From NCBI GenBank assembly GCA_032871835.1, contig CM065297.1, forward strand, positions 91,223,052 to 91,287,051: 64,000 bases of DNA, given 5' to 3'. The translations under genes and the position numbers were made by a program. The notes under the pieces are model-generated. The model was given only the letters and a program-made list of their open reading frames with translations. It had not been told where the DNA came from and did not search any database. The DNA is from Dipteronia dyeriana (lineage: Eukaryota > Streptophyta > Magnoliopsida > Sapindales > Sapindaceae). Shown piece by piece: positions 22,207-33,397 of this stretch; position 1 is the stretch's first letter; each line of letters begins with the position of its first letter.

Positions 22207-23677
22207 TATAAAGTCCTCATTTATTGATTGGCTTATTTCGTGAACAAACCAAATTTTGGATTTGATGTATGGGTAGATTAGGCTCTCAAGATCTCAAGAG
22301 AAGAAGCTTCAAAGGTATTTCACTTGCTTAATTTAACTTTTATTGATGAGATATAGTGCACACACTCACTCATATGCATGTTTTGATCACCTTGCATTCA
22401 TGCTTAATTGCCTTCATGTGTGCATTATTTGTCATTTCTCTTGCTTACTTGTATTGTGCATCTAAATTACCTTGAAAAGAGAATCTTCCTCTATTTCGCA
22501 GTTTAGACCACTTTACATGCACATACCTATACCGCGGTCTACACGGTGGTGTTCTCTAGAGGCTGATCGTTGTTTATTCCATGGCTTGTGCTCGTGCATG
22601 CACAACGATTTTCAGAGTGGAGTTTCCCAAGTGTTGCCTATCGCTCCTACCACGGCCTATGCACTTGCATACACAGTAGTCTCCAGAGCGATGTTGTCCA
22701 GGAGAGACATCGTTGCTCGTACCATAGTGTGGGCACCTTACCTGTACAACGGTCCAGCCAGCGGCCCTAACAGGATTTGGTTGCATTTTTTTCAAAACGA
22801 CCTCACTTTGATTATGACTTATATATATATATATATTACTCTTTGTTTTCAAGTCATTCAAGAGTTCCAAAAATCACATATTTTCCTTAGAACATATTTC
22901 AAAAGGAAAAATCTCACAAGAACTCACCTTTATACACTCAAAGCATCTCCTTATCTATAATAACATCACCTTGCATCATCTATGGTCATATAGAGTGCAT
23001 CCATGTATGGTTTTGCATCATCACATCTTGTTTGGTAAGTCTCTCACTATATTCATCTAAGTTTAGTGTTTTTCTTATCAAGCCATCTCTTTTATTATTT
23101 GTATGCTCTTAGAATATATTCCAGATACAAAATACAGATTGTTTGCGATGACATAATTGAGTGTTGTATTGTGATAGCTTCATAGGATTGTTTGATCTCT
23201 GTTTAGCTAAGCTTTATGTTATGTCATTTAGCTCTTGATATCTAGGAATGCATTAATTGCCATTTTATCATCCTAGATAATCATCTAAGGTTTCCTAGCC
23301 TTGTTTGTTCTTTGAATATCATCATATATTCACATAGGTCATTTTATATCATCATTGAGAAGTAAGACTTGTGTTGCTTCCGGGATTTGGTAGTGGTGTT
23401 GGCTTATATACCGGGATTAGGTTGTGATTCCTTTAGCATTAGTGGATTCAAGGTGCAAGTGTGACGCACTTAACAACTCATGGTTTTTCCCATTTGGAGT
23501 GTTTCCACGTATAATTTAAGTGTCATTTAAATTTCGTACATATTACACTTATTATATAACTGTATCTAGTTAAGGGTATTTTCGTCTACTTGTCCATTAA
23601 CAAAAACAAGGTAAAATTGATTAAAATCTATTTAACCGCCCTCTAGATTAATATTAAACTCACCATAATTTGTTTCA
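22207..23677 (+). repeat. E5 5' LTR
   Basis: 1471 bp, homologous to the E3 LTRs over its whole length. GC-rich block at 22500-22760 and TATA run at 22819-22836. The first dinucleotide is TA. Confidence 0.92.
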
Positions 23678-23679
23678 AT

Positions 23680-23690
23680 TGGTATCAGAG
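23680..23690 (+). promoter_or_regulatory. E5 primer-binding site (initiator Met-tRNA)
   Basis: TGGTATCAGAG directly after the LTR and 'AT', perfect for plant initiator Met-tRNA. Confidence 0.95.
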
Positions 23691-23793
23691 CTGGTTCCTA
23701 GATATACTTAGGTGATCCTAGCTCATTTTGGTGTGTTTTGCATTTTGTGTGATTTGTTTATCATTCATACATTTCCATTCATTCATAAACACT

Positions 23794-24044
23794 ATGAGTG
23801 GAAACGGTAGCAACAAGGGCGCTTCTAGCACTATACCTCCCTTACTAACCGGATTAAATTATGCTTCTTAGAAAGGCAAGATGAAGTCGTACATTTGTCA
23901 CATCCATGATAAATCATGCATGGCAGTTGAAGACGGCGACACACCACCGATGATGACTCCAACGATTGAGAAAAGGATGTACTCAAGCTAAAAGCACAAT
24001 AGAACACGCAAGAGTTTGAGGAATCGAAATAGAATAGGAAGGCA
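23794..24044 (+). pseudogene. E5 gag N-terminus
   Basis: Starts ATG at 23794 ('MSGNG', then 'PPLLTGLNYAS'), the same N-terminus as E3 gag. A TAG replaces the conserved Trp codon before 'KGKM', and a frameshift near 23970-24040 moves the reading into the frame of the following fusion ORF. Only the first third of gag is left. Confidence 0.88.
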
Positions 24045-24641
24045 ATGCATGCCATCCTATGTGCAATGGATGAGAATCAATATAAGTTGGTTCAAAATAC
24101 TAGGATAGCTACGGAGGCATGGGAAGAGGAAGTGTTTGTTGAGCAACCCAAAGGGTTTATGGATCTACACCATCCCAATTATGTCTATCGCCTCAAGAAG
24201 GCTTTATATGGGTTGAAACAAGCACCGAGGGCTTGGTATGAACACTTTACTCTATATCTTGTTGACAATGGCTACTCAAGAGGTAGTGTTGACAAGACTC
24301 TAATCATCAAGAAAGACAATGATGAGCTCTTTATAGCTCAAATCTATATTGATGATATAGTTTTTAGCTCCACCAATAACACTAAAGTCCAAAAAAAATT
24401 TGATGTCATGTCTTATGAATTTGAGATGAGTCTTGTTGGTGAGCTAAGTTACTTCCTAGGGTTGCAAATTAAGCAAATGGATGGTGGGATCTTCATATCC
24501 CAAGCTAAATATGCCAAAAACCTAATGAAGGAATTTGGTCTTGAAAATGCCAAACATTGTGATACACCCATGAGTACCACTTTAAAGCTAAACAAGGATG
24601 CTAGTGGTAAAGTGTGGAACAAACATTATATCAGAGCATGA
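24045..24641 (+). pseudogene. E5 gag-RT fusion ORF (198 residues)
   Basis: Residues 1-26 are gag ('[18 protein letters not shown]'); from residue 27 the frame is the copia RT beginning '[12 protein letters not shown]', with '[12 protein letters not shown]', the catalytic box YIDD within '[10 protein letters not shown]' and '[11 protein letters not shown]'. In E3 these regions lie thousands of bases apart, so the join at about 24122 is a deletion that removed both zinc knuckles, protease, integrase and the RT fingers. It kept the frame open. Lacking the RT N-terminus it cannot be an active polymerase. The open frame may be chance. Confidence 0.9.
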
Positions 24642-25283
24642 TTGGTATCATGCTTTATATGACCTTTAGCAGGCCCTATTTCTCTTTTAGTATGGGTGTG
24701 TGTGTTAGGTACCAGTCAGATCCTAAGGAGTCCCATCTTTTCCGTTTATAGAATAATTCGCTATGTGAATGAAACATCTAACTATGGGATTTGGTACTCT
24801 TTTAACACTAATGCTAGTCTTGTAGGCTTTAGTGATGCAGATTGGGGAGGAAATTGTGATAGGAAAAGCACATCGGGCAATTTTTTCTTACTTGGGAACA
24901 ATCTAGTCTCTTGGTTTTGCAAGATGCAAAACTCAATTTACTTGTCTATGGCGGAGGCAGAGTACATAGCCGCGGGGAGTGGATGCACACAACTCCTTTG
25001 GATGAAGCAAATGTTAATGGACTACGAATCCAACCAATGTACTCTCACTCTCTTTTGTGATAACATGAGTGCTATTAAAATTTCCAAGATTCAGGTTCAA
25101 CATTCTTGAACTAAGCATATTGACATCAGCCATCATTTCATTAGAGAACTAGTTGAGAATAAATGCATAGTACTTAAACATGTAGGTACTATTGATCAAC
25201 TAGTGGACTTATTTACTAAACCCTTAGATGCTACTCGATTTAAAACACTTGGAAAATCTATTGGGATTTGCCTTATGGAGTGA
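24642..25283 (+). pseudogene. E5 RT C-terminus and RNase H
   Basis: Continuation of pol after a frameshift near 24640. Frame 24696-25109 holds 'GFSDADWGGNCDRKSTSG', 'AEAEYIAAGSG' and 'FCDNMSAIKISK', the three catalytic regions of copia RNase H, all with their acidic residues. A stop at 25107-25109 interrupts before 'TKHIDISHHFIRELV' and 'LFTKPLDATRF'. The natural pol stop is ATGGAGTGA at 25275-25283. Confidence 0.9.
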
Positions 25284-25542
25284 TGAATTTTGGATTTGAC
25301 CCATTTAGGGAACTCAAGCAGAGAGAGCTATTGTATACTTGCCATGTGCAAAAATTTGAAATTTTTTATGCTGCTTTATTAATTTGCTTGAGTAACTCGG
25401 TTGCATCTATATTATATGATATTTTCATTAATAAGTGCGATCCTTGCTTTGATTACAATCCATGTCTTATTTATGTTCAAACTTGCATTTTTGAACAAGG
25501 AGATCTACATAGGAAGTACATGTTGAATGACCTATAGTTATC
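25284..25542 (+). other. E5 3' untranslated remnant
   Basis: Homologous to 6030-6285 in E3, cut at 25542 by the deletion that also removed the polypurine tract. Confidence 0.8.
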
Positions 25543-25641
25543 TGGGCACCTTACCCATACCGCGGTCCAGCCAGCGGTCATGATGAGATTTGGTTGCATT
25601 TCTTTCAAAACGACCTCACTTTGCTTAGGACTTATATATAA

Positions 25642-25683
<42 letters not shown>

Positions 25684-26570
25684 CTCTTTGTATTCAGGTC
25701 ATTCAAGAGTTCCAAAAATCACATCTTTTCCTTAGAACATATTTCTAAAGGAAAAATCACACAAGAACTCACCTTTATACACTCAAAGCATCTCCTTGTG
25801 CATAAAACATCATCTTGCATCATATATGGTCATATGAGTGCATCCATGTATGGTTTTGCATAATCACATCTTGTCTGGAAAGTCTCTCACTATCTTCATC
25901 TAAGTTTAGTGTTTTTCTTTTCATGCCATCTCTTTTATTATTTGTATGCTCTTAGAATATATTGTAGATAGAAAATAGAGATTGTTTGCCACGACATGAT
26001 TGAGTGTTGTATTGTGATAGCTTCATATGATTGTTTGATCTTTGTTTAGCTAAGCTTTATGTTATGTTAGTTAGCTCTTGATATCTAGGAATGCATTAAC
26101 TGCCATTTTATCATCCTCGGTAAGCATCTAAGGATTCTTAGCCTTGTTTGTTCTTTGAATATTATCATATATTCACGTAGGCCATTTTATCTTTTCATTG
26201 AGAAGTAAGACTTGTGTTGCTTCTGGGATTAGCTAGCTTAAATCGTAAGCAAGTTGGACTAGGTTCACTCATACCGGGATTAGGTAGTGGTGGTGGATTA
26301 TATACCGGGATTAAATTGTAATTCATTTACAATTAGTGGATTCGAGGTTCGAGCGTAGCACACTTAACAGCCCGTGGTTTTTCCCATTTTAGAGGGTTTC
26401 CATGTATATTTCAATTGTCATTTAAATTCCACATATATTACACTTGTTATACAATTGTGACTAGTTAGGGGTATTTTCATCTACTTAGCCATTAACGAAA
26501 ATTGGGTAAAATTGATTAAAATCTATTCACCCCATATAGATTAATATTAAACACACCATAATTTGTTTCC
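25543..26570 (+). repeat. E5 3' LTR, 5'-truncated
   Basis: Starts at the 'tgggcacc' that lies at 22729 in the 5' LTR, so the first 522 bp are missing. It contains a long TA run (25639-25681) at the TATA position and ends TTTCC where CA is expected. Confidence 0.9.
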
Positions 26571-26575
26571 TAGAT
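26571..26575. repeat. Target-site duplication of E5, right copy (TAGAT)
   Basis: Exact match to 22202-22206. Confidence 0.88.
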
Positions 26576-27223
26576 GATGAAGTTGAAGTGAGAATTGAAT
26601 GGGGTTTAGAGAGAGAGAAATTGGTTATCAATGGGTGTTTGGGCGTATGTGTCATAACAGAATCATTCCTATATAAAGGTGTCTTTGAAATGGCCTAGTT
26701 TCGTTGATTTGGCATCCTAACGGGTGAAATGCATGGGTTATGCATGGGTAGGGACTTGCGTAGTGACCCGTACAATGCCCTAATAAGTTGATTTTCTTCT
26801 CATGGGTTTAGTGAAATTCACGGGTTATGCATATGTAGGGACCCGCTCAGTGACAAGTGCATGTACCTGATGCACTTGTTTTGCTCTTTGGTCTGCTCCT
26901 TGGTTTGCTCAGATGCCCGGGTTATGTGTTATTGGTGCGTGGGTTGAGACCCACGTAGTTGCCAATCATCTTGGTGCACAGGTTTTGCACAGGTAAGGAC
27001 TTACCCAGTGACCAACGCACTGACATTTCTGCACTTCATCTATTTTGGCCTGTTTTCTGCATTATTCTGCATTTTCCATCCATTCTTCCAAAATATACCT
27101 AATTGACTACAAACAAAACAAACGAGCCATAAGATAAATAAAAACACGTGAAAACGAGGCAAAGGATATGGAATTGAGGACCAAAATATATGACAATTTT
27201 GGCACGATCACACATCACTTTCT
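26571..27223 (-). repeat. E2 5' LTR, 5' portion
   Basis: The 5' part of the E2 LTR (U3), with a TATA-like box at about 26669-26680 and GC-rich phrases (26700-27030) such as 'gtagtgaccc' and 'cccagtgacc'. The string TGATCGTGCC ending at 27210 matches the E12 LTR at 53749. A further 13 bp (to 27223) also match, so I place the edge at 27223. Confidence 0.75.
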
Positions 27224-28348
27224 CCAATAAATATGGGAATCACCAAACTTCCCGGATCTTCAACATTCATCAAAAATTCTTCTTCCATGTTCTTAGCCTC
27301 TTCTCTAGATTTATCAACTCTTGCAATATCTATTACCTTTGTTTGCTCAGTGTGGCTTGGAATCTTTCCCTTCTCTTGCTTTAGGAGAGCTTCGACAATT
27401 TGCCCAACTTGAGTCTCCAATTTGTCAACCATTGGCCACTTGCTTTCATGAGGTTTGTTAAAGTTTGTTCAGCCTATTTGAATGATTGCATCATCCTTCT
27501 CATTTCGTCATCAAGGCTCTTGTTATAGGGTTGATAGGCACCAGACTTAGCATTGTTGCTGACGTTCATTGATTGGCTCCCCACCGGTTTCCTCCATGGG
27601 CTTCTCGCTAAGTGTTTGGATATGGAATGTGTTGTTGTTTGATTAAGAGAAGTTCGAATGGTTATCCACCCTAGATTATAAGTGTTTCAGGATGGATTAC
27701 TCATTTGGCCTTGGAAACCCATTGCTTGAACTTCTTCTTAATCTTATCCCTCTTACATCTCATCAGAAATTCTCTTACCATTTAAAACTTCACTACCACA
27801 AGCATCTTATCAACCAACTTGCTTGACACCAACCTTTTGGTACCTCCAAACTCTCAATTTAGGCATGTATATTTTACTTTTGGTTGTTAGCAGTTTCATT
27901 ACTTGCATTGACTTCAAATCTTTCCCCTCTAACAAGATTGGCACTCGTTTGTTTTAATTTTTATGACAACATCTCATAAATCTCATAGATCTCTATTATG
28001 GTTTTTGAATCATATGAACCTCTATTTACATAATCTACCAAAATATAAGAGAATCTAGTGAGACCACTCTGAAAACATGAGACCTTGTACTCTTCTAAGA
28101 ACATATGATGGTAGCATTATGCCAAAAGCAGCCAATATCTCTCCCATGTCTCATGAAATAGCTCATCTTCTTCTTTAGAAAAATGAACAATCTTCACTTT
28201 CAACTCCTTTACCTTTTTCGCTAGGAAAAACCTATTAAAGAAAACTACGCACACTTGCCCTTAACTTGTCAACGATCCTGGCCTTAGTGCCATCAACCAC
28301 TGCTTAGATCTATCCTTCAAGTAGTACTAGAAATTCCTCAAGGGAAGT
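27224..28348 (-). pseudogene. E6: gypsy gag-protease fragment, oldest visible layer
   Basis: Reading down the minus strand from 28348, frames give 'YLKDRSKQWLMALRPGS', 'ELKVKIVHFSKEEDELFHETWERY' and 'GLTRFSYILVDYVNRG', a recognisable Athila-type gag core with stops between. Later 'VDKLETQVGQI' and 'EKGKIPSHTEQ' lead to the start of the protease, 'DPGSLVIPIFIG', which ends where the E2 LTR begins. E7 cuts the gag side at 28348. Its LTRs are not identified in the window. Confidence 0.8.
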
Positions 28349-30582
28349 TGTTCCCTACAGAGCTGTATGATTCCATATCAAAACACTACTTCATTTGTAA
28401 TCAATTAGTTGTATAGGTCTATTATGATTCAATCTTTAAGGAAAATTTGGCAACATATCAAGCAAAGGAATGTCTTCAAGCGAAGTAAGCTTTATTGCAC
28501 ATCAAATGCTATATTAAGACCACATTCCTCAAGCACGACTTTGTAGATACATAATTATATAATGCAACCATATGTGTCCATGTATCGTTGTGCTAAATTG
28601 GTATATTACATACACACATATATTAATGTATGCACATACATTAAACTTAAATTGACAAATTGTGTAAGATTGAATACTCCAGGATTATGTCTAAGAAATG
28701 GCATATTTGGGTTCTTGTATTTGTTTGTTTGTATTTTTATGATATCAAACTTGACCATGTTCTTATATGGTTCCTTATTGAGTTCCGAACATTTCAGTTA
28801 CTCATTAGTTTTTGAATTCCGAGTTGGAAGTTATGAAACTTTCCATGTCTTTAACGTGCATGGTTTTTTGTCTTTGTATATCAAGTTGATTTCCATATCT
28901 TTTGTGAAATTTTTTTAACATCCTTTTTCATGAGAAATTCCTAGTTCACAATCCAAAAATGAATTCAAAATTAGAGTTCGTAGGCCGACATATGGTCAAA
29001 GAACACGAGAAGTGTGCGATGAAAGAGTAGATGTCAAAATTGCAATTTACATCCCTTCCCTGTAAAGGTGCTTGGTCTCCACGGGAAGGTGACTCCTCTG
29101 CCCCCTGTGGCGGCCACACGCCTCCTTGAGAGGCTAAGGTTTCATAGTGCAACTAGCCAAATGAGATTCCTTTCTCTCCACCTCACTTTCCCTCCCTTCT
29201 CTATTTTGAATACTATATCCCTCTCATTTTTCATATAAAGAAGAAAAAGTGCAAAACTTTTCTCACAATTTCTCTCAAACTCCAAACACCATGACTCACT
29301 CATTTCTTTTCCAATTTGAGTGATTTAAGTTGAAGAAACTTTGTATTGAAGTTCTCTATCATATCTAAGCAACTTTGAAGTCATTTAATCAATCTTTGTG
29401 GTGGTTCTACATCGTATTTCGTTGCTGCACATTTTATCAAGGCAATTGATTTATTCTTTTTATTTTGAGCTTTATGATCCTTAATTACCTTGGGTTTTCA
29501 ACTTCTTTAGATGTATGTTACTTGAAATTGCTATTAAAAGATAGAGCTTTAGTTTTAAGATAAGTGTGCTTAATTAGAGACTTGTATGTGAGTTAGGTTT
29601 TCTAAAATCTGTGGTTTCACATGCTTGTAAGTTGTATTGTGACTAGCTTAAAATCTATGGCTATTTGTGCTTTAATTGATTGTATTTTGGTAAATTATAA
29701 CCTCTACCTGTGCTAAGACTCTTTAGTTTAACGTATTTAAGATTAACACAATTAATTGGTATTTACTGCCTATTAGATTTTAATTGATTATTTTGTGAAT
29801 ATGTGCTCTAAACGATTGCTAAAGAATCTTGCTGATCATATCTTATGATTGTAGTATTTTTGGTTCTAGTTTTAAAGTCTGAAATATGTGATTTATGAAT
29901 ATGCTGTGTTTTCAAGCTTTAGTAACATGAATAAAATCTAGTATGTGGCATGTTTTTGGTGTTTTTCATGCTCTATGATTTTGTTCATGTGTAAGAACAA
30001 GGCAATCTTATTCTATGCACTTAATTGCCTAAGTCTAGTTCTTCTTGAATTGTACCTAATCAATACATTTCATATGTACATGGATAATTTGTATGATGTC
30101 ATTTTTATTTGGATTGTAAACTAGAAAAATTTACATTGTGTGCTCATTGATCATTTCTAGTTTTCATAGGATATATTGATCACATATTCTATATTGCATG
30201 TGGTTGCATCATTTGCACTTTACTTAGATCATTTTTCCTTATAAAAGGTTGAAGTCTCTTGTTGGAATATGAAGCTTCAATTTGAGCAAGTAGTCTTAAC
30301 TAGGAATGTGTATTTCCAGATAGTTGAGCAAGGGAGTCTTGGGTAGGAATGTGAAGTTTCAGATAATTGAGCAAGACAGTCTTGGTTAAGAATGTGAAGA
30401 TCCAGATATTCAAGCAAGTAAACTTTGTAGAGACAAATGAAGTGTCTTGGATAGAAAGTAGGCAATTATTTCAATAGTCAATGGCCCAAGGGTAGGATAT
30501 GAAGGATATCCAAGAGAGAGTGTATCATGTGAAGTGGTCACTTTTGAGGGCGTACTTTTACCCAACTAGTGAAAAATGGTTT
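28349..30582 (+). repeat. E7 5' LTR, first part
   Basis: Begins TGTTCCCTAC, with 'gattccatatcaaaa' as in the E4 LTR start. TATA-like 'atataaag' at 29233-29240, a GC-rich block at 29050-29130, and 43-bp repeats at 30245-30440. Divergence from E4 is substantial, so the two are old relatives. Confidence 0.8.
30245..30440 (+). repeat. 43-bp tandem repeats in the E7 LTR
   Basis: About four units of 42-43 bp starting GAGCAAG and containing AGTCTTG and AATGTGAAG. It is the sense-strand counterpart of the E4 array at 8328-8622. Confidence 0.85.
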
Positions 30583-32005
30583 TGCAGGAAAAAATACGTA
30601 GCGTAAGCAGAAAATATGATTGGTATATTTAAAAAAAAATCCTAAAAAAGAAAAAACTTTACCCCTTGATTAATTAACATATAAAAAGCAGGTACTGTAC
30701 CTTTTTCACGTGACGATTGATGTTGAATTGAATTGAAACTGCAAGATCGTCCAATCCAATCACGAACGCTAATTACCTTGGAGTGTGGGCTCCCTTCCTT
30801 TTAATTATGTACTTGAGGATGGAAAACAAAAGCTTTTTCTTTTGTTAGTCACAATAATCCCCTTAGAGAAAACAAAGAATGTTTTGTCACTTGTGTGTTC
30901 TCAATATTTGGATCGAAACTTGCGTGAACCAAATCCGATATTGTGTACAAAGCCTTTTGATGTAAAAGCTACTAGTGCACTAACGAAAATAAAACACTCC
31001 TTCTTTCTTTTCCTCTTGGCTGAATTCTACACCCATTTTTATGAGTTGGATGAATTTTTGAAGCAAATAAAAAATTCTCTCTCAAAGCATTAGCCTTGGC
31101 CGAATTCTCTTGATAGGTATATAGAGGTGGTGGCTGAATCCTCACATAAAGAGGATTATGGCCTGTGGCCGAATCCTCATACAAAGAGGAATTGTATTTC
31201 ACCAAAACTCCTATCAACCTTTTGAATTCAATCCCATTCGAACTCATCAGTGTATCTACCAATCATATATTATTGAATATAAATTAAATTGTCACTTTAT
31301 CAAAAACTACCTAATTTAACCACTTGTCAATTAGAGTTTTAATAGATATCAAAAACTTTCTAATTTGACCAGATAACTAAATTCCCTTTATTTATCTACA
31401 TATCAATTAAAATATTTGATACTTATCATACTACCAACAATAGTACGACACTAAGAGACCTTCTCCTAGTAAGAATATATTTTTACTTTTAATCAAATAA
31501 TTAATTAATTAATTAATTTCCATTTAATTAAATAGTAAAATAAATAATATACTAGGCTAATATTCTTAGCCTTGCAGCCCAAGTATCAAACATGTGCTAT
31601 ATATTGTTTTTCTATTTCATTAAATCAATTGGACTTTAATAAAAAGTCCACATGTGAACTAGACTCATTCTTACTAAAAAGAAATAAGTTCACATGCCTT
31701 AAATCAATACACTAATATAATTTAACAGCTTTATTAGTTAAAAAGTGTAAATTATATTATTAATGTGTTAATGGAATGCTAATTGCTCTCCATTAGAGCT
31801 GCCCAAAGATTCTCACATCCTTGGCCGCCTATTCCAGACAATTGAAGAGTTCCCATGTATCTTAATCACACATGACTGCACCTCTCCAAAAATTTTGAAT
31901 TTTGAATTCTAAAAGAAATTCTTGATGGACCCATAATTTAATCTAGTAGAATATATCAAGTGATCCATGCAAGTTCATGTGGATTGGGGATCTTGGCGGG
32001 CTATG
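30583..32005 (-). repeat. E8 3' LTR, 5'-truncated
   Basis: Aligns with the 3' 1.4 kb of the 5' LTR (41069-42480). The junction with integrase coding DNA falls at about 32005-32020, so roughly 1 kb of LTR, polypurine tract, RT and RNase H are missing. Confidence 0.85.
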
Positions 32006-33397
32006 TAAACTCACCCCACCATGCTCAGACCTCAAGATTTTTGTTTGTTTCTCTAGCTGATTTTCTACTTCAGCTTTATTGCTTTGAACATATCAAAAGC
32101 ATCCGACTTATGTCTCATGAGATACACATAGCCAAATCTCAAGTAATCATATGTGAAAGTGATAAAGTACTCATAGCCACCTCTAGCTTGAATAATCATA
32201 GGACCACACACATCAGTGTGTATTAATCCTAAACATTCATTGACTCTTGTGCCTTTGGTCGTGAACAATCTTTTGGTCATCTTACCTTACAAATAAGATT
32301 CACAAGTTGGTTGATCATCAACGTTTAAGTCACTTAAAGGTCCATCACAAACCAGCCTTTTGATGCTATCAAGGATAATATGACCTAGGTGCAAATGTCA
32401 TAGGTAGGTTTCATCTTTTGATAATTTCATTCTTTTATGACTAGGTTTTGTTGATTTCGTATCTAACAAGTGAAAGATATTTATATGCAAATAAAATAAA
32501 CTGTTTTCCAGTTTACCTTTGTAAACAAACTTGTTATTCCTACTAATAATAAAACTTTTATTAAAAGTAACCAAATATCCAAAATTATTTGAACAAGAAA
32601 CTAAAATTAAATTCCTCTTGAATTGAGGTACATAATAAATGTCTATGAAATCTAAATGCCTACTAGAATCTAGAATAAATCTAATATTTATCACTACACT
32701 GGCAGACACCAATACTTTGTTGCCTAAACGCATGTTGAATTCATTCTCATTCAGTCTTTTACTTTCCTGGAACCCCTGAAAGGAATAGCAAACGTGATTA
32801 GTGGCTCCAGATTCTTTGATTAAAGAATCTATAGAATCTACCAGAAAACATGTTTCAAGATAATTAATATTACCTTATTCATTATTGTTCTGAGACTTTA
32901 GGCAATTTCATTTCCAATGCCCCTTTTCACCATAAAGGAAACACTTCCCTTTTGAACTTGGTTACTTTCTTGGTCTTCTTCTTGGTAGGTCCACGTAATT
33001 TTTTCATCTGTTGTTTTTTAACCTTTTTACGGGGTCTTAATAGTAGCCACTTTAACAACCGAATGAATCTTCTTACCCTTGCCTTTCATAAGAATCTTCT
33101 CAGTGCTTTGAACATCTTGTATCAACCCTACAAGGTGTATTTCTTATTGTTCAAGGTGTAGTCCAACCTGAACTGATGAAAGGAATTTGACAGTGAATTG
33201 ACAAACATGTCAATTTTCATCTCACTATCTATCTCAGCACCATTGTGTTCAACAGTGTTGAGATGTGCTATGACTTTCATCATGTGATATTTCATATCCT
33301 ATCCAGGTTAAATCCTAAGATTCATGAAAGTAGTCACTACCTCTCTCTTAGTCATCCTGGACTTCATAGAAAACATCCCATCCAGAGACATAATTAT
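32006..33397 (-). pseudogene. E8 gag C-terminus, protease and integrase start
   Basis: From 33397 down: gag 'NSFHQFRLDY', a zinc knuckle with the second Cys changed to Tyr and an internal stop ('CFLYGEKGHWK'), the protease 'ESGATNHVC', then 32398-32733 with 'DIYYVPQFKRNLILVS' (GAG-pre-integrase). The integrase zinc finger keeps H, H and the first Cys ('HLHLGHI', 'PTCESY'). Frame 32065-32280 carries the first catalytic Asp in 'GLIHTDVCGPM' and 'RGGYEYFITF'. It breaks off before the second Asp because of the deletion into the LTR. Several stops are present. Confidence 0.87.
33393..33397. repeat. Target-site duplication of E9, left copy (ATTAT)
   Basis: Exact match to 39466-39470. Joining the two flanks restores the gag phrase that reads 'IIMSLDGMF'. 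Confidence 0.9.

Larger units (their letters stand above)
22207..26570 (+). mobile_element. E5: internally deleted SIRE-like copia element
   Basis: Same family as E3, opposite strand, in the E2 LTR with an exact TSD (TAGAT). Its LTR ends have decayed from TG...CA to TA...CC. Two deletions shaped it: one joins gag directly to RT at about 24123, the other removes the polypurine tract and the first 522 bp of the 3' LTR at 25542/25543. About 4.4 kb remain. Confidence 0.93.
58..27223 (-). mobile_element. E2: Athila/Tat-like Ty3/gypsy retrotransposon, 3' end outside the window
   Basis: Read on the minus strand it has a 5' LTR (27223 to 21243, split by E5), an Asp-tRNA-type primer site, a leader split by E3 at 21196/3497, then gag, protease, RT, RNase H and integrase down to position 58. 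Joining across E3 gives a leader that matches the leader of E12 (55302-55370), which confirms that the two parts belong together. It sits in the protease region of the older gypsy fragment E6. All coding domains are broken by stops and frameshifts. No 3' LTR is in the window. Confidence 0.85.

Noticed and set aside
22472..22960. 162-residue plus-strand ORF
   Set aside because: It lies inside the E5 LTR, spans the TATA run, and is not kept in the homologous E3 LTRs.
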